Shown here piece after piece: positions 59,912-64,000 of a stretch of DNA of 64,000 nucleotides. Within the stretch, counting starts at the first letter, position 1. Every line of letters begins with the position of its first letter. The position numbers and the translations under genes are program-made. The stretch is taken from contig CAKTNP010000001.1 in the NCBI GenBank assembly GCA_934589155.1, forward strand, positions 62,001 through 126,000, read 5' to 3'. Source of the DNA: an uncultured Oscillospiraceae bacterium. GTDB lineage: Bacteria > Bacillota > Clostridia > Oscillospirales > Oscillospiraceae. Under the pieces are notes generated by a model. That model saw only the letters and a program-made list of their open reading frames with translations, was not told the DNA's origin and made no database searches.

Positions 59912-60140
59912 CGTGTTAACAATTCGTGAAGCTGTGGAGCGGGCCAAGGTCGAGGGCCTTCCGGTTTCGGAATACGCCCTCCGCCAATGGGTGCGAACCG
60001 GCGCCGTTCCTTCCCGGAGGGTGGGACAAAAGGCGCTGCTGTTCTATCCCAATTTGGTCCGATATCTGCAATGTCAGGATGGAGCGGACAATTTGATTTC
60101 CGTGGTCCCGACGCTTGGTGTCCGGCGGGTGGATTTGTGA
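59904..60140 (+). CDS. Small MerR/excisionase-like phage protein
   Basis: A 78-residue protein, MPDVLTIREAVERAKVEGLP..., with a winged-helix-like SEYALRQWVRTGAVPSRRVG and a following beta hairpin ALLFYPNLVRYLQC, as in DNA-binding-domain excisionase/MerR-type proteins. The start at 59904 follows GGGGGAGAAAG and overlaps the preceding stop. A role in excision or replication control is possible. Confidence 0.72.
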   Translation: MPDVLTIREAVERAKVEGLPVSEYALRQWVRTGAVPSRRVGQKALLFYPNLVRYLQCQDGADNLISVVPTLGVRRVDL

Positions 60141-60147
60141 GGTGCCT

Positions 60148-60762
60148 ATGGCTAAAATTTCCTATGTATGCCTTTACATGGACTATCTGCAAACCTTGGC
60201 CCCGCTCACAGATGCGGAGCGGGGCAGAATTGTAATGGCAATGCTAACCTATGCCGATACGGGAATAACACCGCAATTTGCTGGGAATGAGCGGTTTGTG
60301 TGGCCCTTCTTGCAGACACAAATAGACCGAGACATTGCAAAACATAACGAAAAATGCTCCAAGAACAAGGAAAATGGGCTAAAGGGTGGTAGACCATCGA
60401 AGAACCAAACGGTTTTGGGAGAAACCGAACGGTTTTTAGAAAAACCCAAAAAAGCCAAAGAAAAGGAAAAGGAGAAGGAGAAGGAAAAGAAAAAGGAGAA
60501 AGATATATTAGGGGCGGACAAGCCGCCCACACGCCCCAGATTTACCCCGCCAACGGTGGAAGAAGTCAAAGCCTATTGCACGGAAAAGGGCTATGGGGTA
60601 GATCCACAGCGATTCGTGGACTATTACACCAGCAACGGGTGGATGGTGGGCAAGAACCACATGAAGGATTGGAAAGCTGCCGTAAGGACATGGCACGGAA
60701 AGGAGAACACAAATGGAAAAACTGAATCCCGGCCCACTTGGACAATCGGGACCGAAGTATGA
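60148..60762 (+). CDS. Phage replication-associated protein (DUF6291-like)
   Basis: A 204-residue protein. The N-terminal domain (AKISYVCLYMDYLQTLAPLT, GRIVMAMLTYADTGITPQF, FVWPFLQTQIDRDIAKHNEK) matches the DUF6291 type often found at phage replication loci. A lysine/glutamate-rich linker (about 115-130) follows. The C-terminal domain (TPPTVEEVKAYCTEKGYGVD, FVDYYTSNGWMVGKNHMKDW) is the one common to phage replisome organisers. It overlaps the DnaC-like gene by 50 bases, so they probably work together in replication initiation. Confidence 0.8.
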   Translation: MAKISYVCLYMDYLQTLAPLTDAERGRIVMAMLTYADTGITPQFAGNERFVWPFLQTQIDRDIAKHNEKCSKNKENGLKGGRPSKNQTVLGETERFLEKPKKAKEKEKEKEKEKKKEKDILGADKPPTRPRFTPPTVEEVKAYCTEKGYGVDPQRFVDYYTSNGWMVGKNHMKDWKAAVRTWHGKENTNGKTESRPTWTIGTEV

Positions 60763-61525
60763 CCCGGCCACGCTTGCACGGCTGAAGGCCAAGACCTATA
60801 ACGATGTTGCCGGAACCCTGACGGGGTATGATTGCCCCAAGTGCCTTAATCGTGGGACCATTGCAAGCCCCAAAGAGGACGGCGGTATTTCTGTCCGAGA
60901 CTGTGCGTGCATGAAAATCCGCAGGTGTTTCTGGGAAATGGAGCGGTCCGGCCTGAAAAACATCATCAAAGAGAAAACCTTTGAGGCATACCAGGCGGCG
61001 GAGCCGTGGCAGAAGTTGATTAAAGACGGCGCCCAGGCCTATGCGGAGAGCCTGGACGGGTGGTTCCTGATCTGCGGCCAGCCAGGCAGCGGAAAGACCC
61101 ACTTGTGTACTGCCATTGCCCGTCAACGGCTGCTGGCCGGGGATGAAGTGCGGTATATGCCATGGCGGGAAAAGATTGCGGAGATCAAGGCTCTATCTCT
61201 TGACAATGACCGGCGGGCAGAGCTGATGCAGAAATACATGACGGCGCAGATCCTGTACATTGACGATCTGTTCAAAGTGGGCCGGGCAGCGGATGGCTCC
61301 AGCAATCCAACTCCGGCAGATGTGGGCCTAGCCTTTGAAATTATCAACCAGCGGTATATCAATCACCTTCCGACCATTGTTTCAACGGAGAAATCGCCCC
61401 AGGAGTTGGTGGAGATTGACGAGGCAACCGGCAGCCGGATCATTGAAATGGCGGGTAAGAATGTCTATTCCATTGCCCGGAATATCGGCAGGAACTACCG
61501 CCTCCGTGGGGTCGTGAATGTCTGA
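60713..61525 (+). CDS. DnaC-like helicase loader ATPase
   Basis: A 270-residue AAA+ protein. An N-terminal zinc-binding cluster (CPKCLNRGT...CACMKIRRC) precedes Walker A LICGQPGSGKTHLCTAIA and Walker B ILYIDDLFK. A sensor region TIVSTEKSPQELVEID and an arginine-rich end YSIARNIGRNYRLRG follow. It loads the replicative helicase at the phage origin. The start lies inside the preceding gene; GGAAAGGAGAAC is its ribosome site. Confidence 0.88.
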   Translation: MEKLNPGPLGQSGPKYDPATLARLKAKTYNDVAGTLTGYDCPKCLNRGTIASPKEDGGISVRDCACMKIRRCFWEMERSGLKNIIKEKTFEAYQAAEPWQKLIKDGAQAYAESLDGWFLICGQPGSGKTHLCTAIARQRLLAGDEVRYMPWREKIAEIKALSLDNDRRAELMQKYMTAQILYIDDLFKVGRAADGSSNPTPADVGLAFEIINQRYINHLPTIVSTEKSPQELVEIDEATGSRIIEMAGKNVYSIARNIGRNYRLRGVVNV

Positions 61526-61578
61526 ACCAGGGTATGGGTACATAAAATTTCGCGCATTTGCAGAGAAAGGAGGACTAT

Positions 61579-61941
61579 ATGAGAAAAGACAATGATGACC
61601 GTATTATTCTGGCGCTTCTGTCGGCGCCCACGGTCCGGGAAGCTGCGGCAGCGGCGGGGGTATCGGAGCGGACCGTTTACGCACGGCTGAAGGAACCGGC
61701 ATTTAACCAAAAGCTGGCGGAGGCCCGCCGGGAAATGTGGCGGGGCCATGCCGTAGCGCTGCAGGCAAAGCTGGGCGGCGCAATCGAAACCATTGCGGAG
61801 ATTATGGAAAGCGAGAATGCACCATCGCAAGTCAGACTTAACGCCGCTGAAAGCATTGTACGCAATGCTATGAAGATCAGCGAACAAGCGGACTTTGCCG
61901 AGCGGCTGGAAGCCATTGAGAAAGCGAGGGGTATCACGTGA
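61579..61941 (+). CDS. Phage terminase small subunit
   Basis: A 120-residue protein starting MRKDNDDRIILALLSAPTVR with a helix-turn-helix REAAAAAGVSERTVYARLKE and helical tail, as in terminase small subunits and related phage DNA-binding proteins. AGAAAGGAGG precedes the ATG at 61579. It overlaps the large subunit by 4 bases (ATGA-type junction). Confidence 0.8.
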   Translation: MRKDNDDRIILALLSAPTVREAAAAAGVSERTVYARLKEPAFNQKLAEARREMWRGHAVALQAKLGGAIETIAEIMESENAPSQVRLNAAESIVRNAMKISEQADFAERLEAIEKARGIT

Positions 61942-63260
61942 CCGGGGAACTGAAGCGCCGCCTTAAAGCCGCCGAGGCAGCCCTCCGGCAGGATCTGGAC
62001 AGCCGATCGGCGGCGCAAGATACCTCTATCCGTCCACACATTGCAGAGTGTTACCAGGAACTGTTGGACGATATAGAAAACGAACGCTTCACCTACTACA
62101 ACCTCCCTGGCGGCAGAGGCAGCGCAAAATCTTCTTTTGTTTCCCTGGTTATTGTGAAAGGCGTTGTCTCAGACCCCACAGGAGAGACAAACGCCATTGT
62201 GTTCCGGTTGGTTGCGGACACATTGGCCGATAGTGTCTATTCTCAAATACAATGGGCAATTGACACGCTGGGAATGTCCCATCTATGGCGAAGCACCACA
62301 AAGCCGCTGCGACACACATACATACCTACAGGGGCGCAGATCATTTACAAGGGACTTGACAAGGCCGAAAAGCTGAAGTCCATTCGCCCCCGAAAGGGTA
62401 CTTTCCGGTATATCTGGATGGAAGAATTTTCGGAATTGCCCGGAGCGGGGTTTGTCCGGAATGTGATGCAGTCCGTTATTCGTGGAAAGGGTCAAAGGTT
62501 TATGGTTTTCAGGTCGTTCAACCCGCCTATTTCCAAGAACAATTGGGCGAATACATTCATTCAGCAGCCGGACAGCAAAGCGAAAACCTTCCGGACCAAT
62601 TACACAATGATACCGCCGGAGTGGCTGGGCGAAGAATTTCTATACCAGGCGGAACGGTTGAAAGAACTGAATGAAGGTGCCTACCGCCACGAATATTTAG
62701 GCGAACCGGTGGGGACAGGCGGCGAGGTATTCCCGAGCCTGGATATTCGGGAAATTTCCCGGGAAGAAATAGACGGCCTTTCCTATATTTACCAGGGGAT
62801 CGACTGGGGATTTGCGGTTGATCCGGTTTGCTTTATCCGTGTGGCCTATGACCGAAAGCACGAAACAATCTATCTGCTAGATGAAATATACCGCCGCTAT
62901 ATGGCAAACGATGAGCTTGCGGAAGAAATCAAACGCCGGAAATATGATGATTATGAAATCATCTGCGACAGCGCAGAGCCGAAATCAATAGCAGATATGA
63001 AGGGGCGCAGCCTGTTTGCCCGCCCCAGTTACAAACGGCCTGGGTGTGTGGAATACCGGGTGAAATGGCTCCAACACCGTCGCATTGTCCTAGACCCGGC
63101 CAGAACACCAAACGCCCACCGGGAATTTGTAAATTATTCCTACCGGGTGGATAAGAACGGGGAGGTCCTCCCTTCTTTGGTGGAGGGCAACGAACACAGC
63201 ATTGATGCCACGGCCTACGCCTTGCAGTGGGTAATTTTTTCAAGAGAAACCAGCGCATAA
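61938..63260 (+). CDS. Phage terminase large subunit (PBSX family)
   Basis: A 440-residue DNA-packaging motor. The ATP-binding GGRGSAKSS motif is at residues 58-66, the Walker B-like RYIWMEEFSELP region follows, then FRSFNPPISKNNWAN and the nuclease residues YQGIDWGFAVDPVCFIRVAY and EIICDSAEPKSI. The C-terminal WLQHRRIVLDPARTPNAHRE is typical of the PBSX/XtmB group. It differs clearly from the terminase in the head cassette at 15670-16920. Confidence 0.9.
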   Translation: MTGELKRRLKAAEAALRQDLDSRSAAQDTSIRPHIAECYQELLDDIENERFTYYNLPGGRGSAKSSFVSLVIVKGVVSDPTGETNAIVFRLVADTLADSVYSQIQWAIDTLGMSHLWRSTTKPLRHTYIPTGAQIIYKGLDKAEKLKSIRPRKGTFRYIWMEEFSELPGAGFVRNVMQSVIRGKGQRFMVFRSFNPPISKNNWANTFIQQPDSKAKTFRTNYTMIPPEWLGEEFLYQAERLKELNEGAYRHEYLGEPVGTGGEVFPSLDIREISREEIDGLSYIYQGIDWGFAVDPVCFIRVAYDRKHETIYLLDEIYRRYMANDELAEEIKRRKYDDYEIICDSAEPKSIADMKGRSLFARPSYKRPGCVEYRVKWLQHRRIVLDPARTPNAHREFVNYSYRVDKNGEVLPSLVEGNEHSIDATAYALQWVIFSRETSA

Positions 63261-63269
63261 GGAGGAAAT

Positions 63270-63554
63270 ATGCTATACGTCAAAATGCTTTGCGGAACTT
63301 GCGGCAATCCTTTTGAGATTTACCACAGCGAATTTACCGACCGGGAAACGCCCATCCGATGCCCTCATTGTCTGCGGCAGATGGACGGCGGACAATGGGA
63401 AACTCTGCGGGATGCCTTTTTCACGGCGGCAGACTGGAACCGGCACAGCAGAAAGGCCAGCCAGGAACACGGGAGGCCCCTGTTCCTGGCGGAGTTTGTC
63501 AGCAGAAATGTTCCCTACGATGAAATTATCAACAACACAGAAGCGGAGGATTGA
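63270..63554 (+). CDS. Small zinc-ribbon phage protein
   Basis: A 94-residue protein with two CxxC pairs, CGTCGNPFEIY and RCPHCLRQM, forming a zinc ribbon, then a helical tail (LRDAFFTAADWNRHSRKASQ). It is a common small gene between terminase and portal in clostridial phages, without known function. AAGGAGGAAA precedes the ATG. Confidence 0.75.
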   Translation: MLYVKMLCGTCGNPFEIYHSEFTDRETPIRCPHCLRQMDGGQWETLRDAFFTAADWNRHSRKASQEHGRPLFLAEFVSRNVPYDEIINNTEAED

Positions 63555-63557
63555 AAA

Positions 63558-64000
63558 ATGCCAGCAAGATATATTTCACCGTTCCCCGAAGCAGAGGCAC
63601 AGCGGCGCAGAGCGAACAACGCCGCCCGCCGTCACACATTCCAGCAAGAGCCGGAAAAGCCGCCTGTTTATACAATCGGCAATATTCAGGTAGATGTACC
63701 CACATGGAAGAAGTACAACAGGAGCGACTACACTTTGAACGATGCCATTTACCGGGACTTGAAAGGCGTGCAGCTATGGGCAACCAGCCAGGAGCTTGCA
63801 GAGAACTTCCCGGAACAGGCCGCAGAAGCAAAAAGAATCATTGCAAGGATCACGGCAGAAATTACAGGAAAAGGAGAAAAGAACATGAGCAAACCTATAA
63901 CCGCAAGGGGCTATCTGGACGCCCTGAAAGAGGTCTACAACGAGAGCCGGGCGGCCTATGATGCCCTGCAAAAGAAGCTGGACACGGCACAAGCCAACTA
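63558..64000 (+). CDS. Phage protein, partial (runs off the window)
   Basis: An open frame starting MPARYISPFPEAEAQRRRAN, 147 codons long so far, with no stop before the window ends. Its size cannot be judged. The N-terminal part is basic and Gln-rich, then helical (ELAENFPEQAAEAKRIIARI). An internal in-frame ATG at 63885 has its own good ribosome site (AAAGGAGAAAAGAAC), starting MSKPITARGYLDALKEVYNE, so a shorter second product may be made. By position it could be a minor structural protein; I do not recognise the family. Confidence 0.6.
   Translation, partial: MPARYISPFPEAEAQRRRANNAARRHTFQQEPEKPPVYTIGNIQVDVPTWKKYNRSDYTLNDAIYRDLKGVQLWATSQELAENFPEQAAEAKRIIARITAEITGKGEKNMSKPITARGYLDALKEVYNESRAAYDALQKKLDTAQAN

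Overview
The window comes from a GC-rich, anaerobic, spore-forming member of the Firmicutes. It most resembles a gut Oscillospiraceae (Clostridium cluster IV) genome, inferred from the genes rather than from any search. The evidence is the trio spoIVB, spo0A and spoIIID, a perfect-consensus sigma-A promoter style, a T-box leader, a minimal SUF (SmsCB) system, a glycyl-radical class III ribonucleotide reductase and a type I-C CRISPR system.

Region by region. (1) 1-10307 is core chromosome: two peptidases, a DUF2461 protein, spoIVB, a T-box-controlled branched-chain amino acid carrier lying between spoIVB and spo0A, a DeoR-type regulator, uridine kinase and a HAD hydrolase. (2) 10370-17354, minus strand, is a compact ten-gene phage cassette. 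It encodes terminase, portal, protease, decoration protein, capsid and connector genes, all apparently intact, but no integrase, replication, tape-measure or lysis genes. (3) 17548-27170 is again core: a membrane-anchored deacetylase-like protein, SmsC/SmsB, RlmH, SerC, SpoIIID, aldose epimerase and NrdD, which lies behind two NrdR-like boxes. A repeat-rich non-coding stretch (22.9-23.65 kb) shares a roughly 110-bp element with the left edge of the window. (4) 27221-41780 is a catabolic island. It holds an Fe-alcohol dehydrogenase and an MFS carrier, a DeoR regulator, and an operon of ribose-type ABC importer, MtnK-like kinase, class II aldolase and MtnA-like isomerase. Behind it lies a second operon of CoA-acylating aldehyde dehydrogenase, SCPx-type thiolase, DUF35 protein and CoA-disulfide-reductase-like flavoprotein. 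I read this as import and cleavage of 5-deoxyribose or 5-methylthioribose (a DHAP-shunt chemistry), with the aldehyde product carried on to a CoA thioester. (5) 41950-45922 encodes an MBL hydrolase, an HtrA protease and a three-SLH-domain surface protein. (6) 46278-56800 is a complete type I-C CRISPR-Cas locus: 38 repeats, 37 spacers, and cas3 / cas5-cas8c-cas7-cas4-cas1-cas2, all expressed from the minus strand. (7) 57105-57181 is an initiator tRNA-Met. Directly beyond it starts an integrated phage (integrase, repressor, small DNA-binding proteins, DnaC-like loader, terminase subunits), which runs off the right edge.

Most genes are tightly packed with clear Shine-Dalgarno sequences and intrinsic terminators. 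The most interesting parts are the extended deoxypentose/methylthioribose island with its recurring ACAACAT motif, the head-only phage cassette, and the spacer pairs in the CRISPR array that sample the same target twice.
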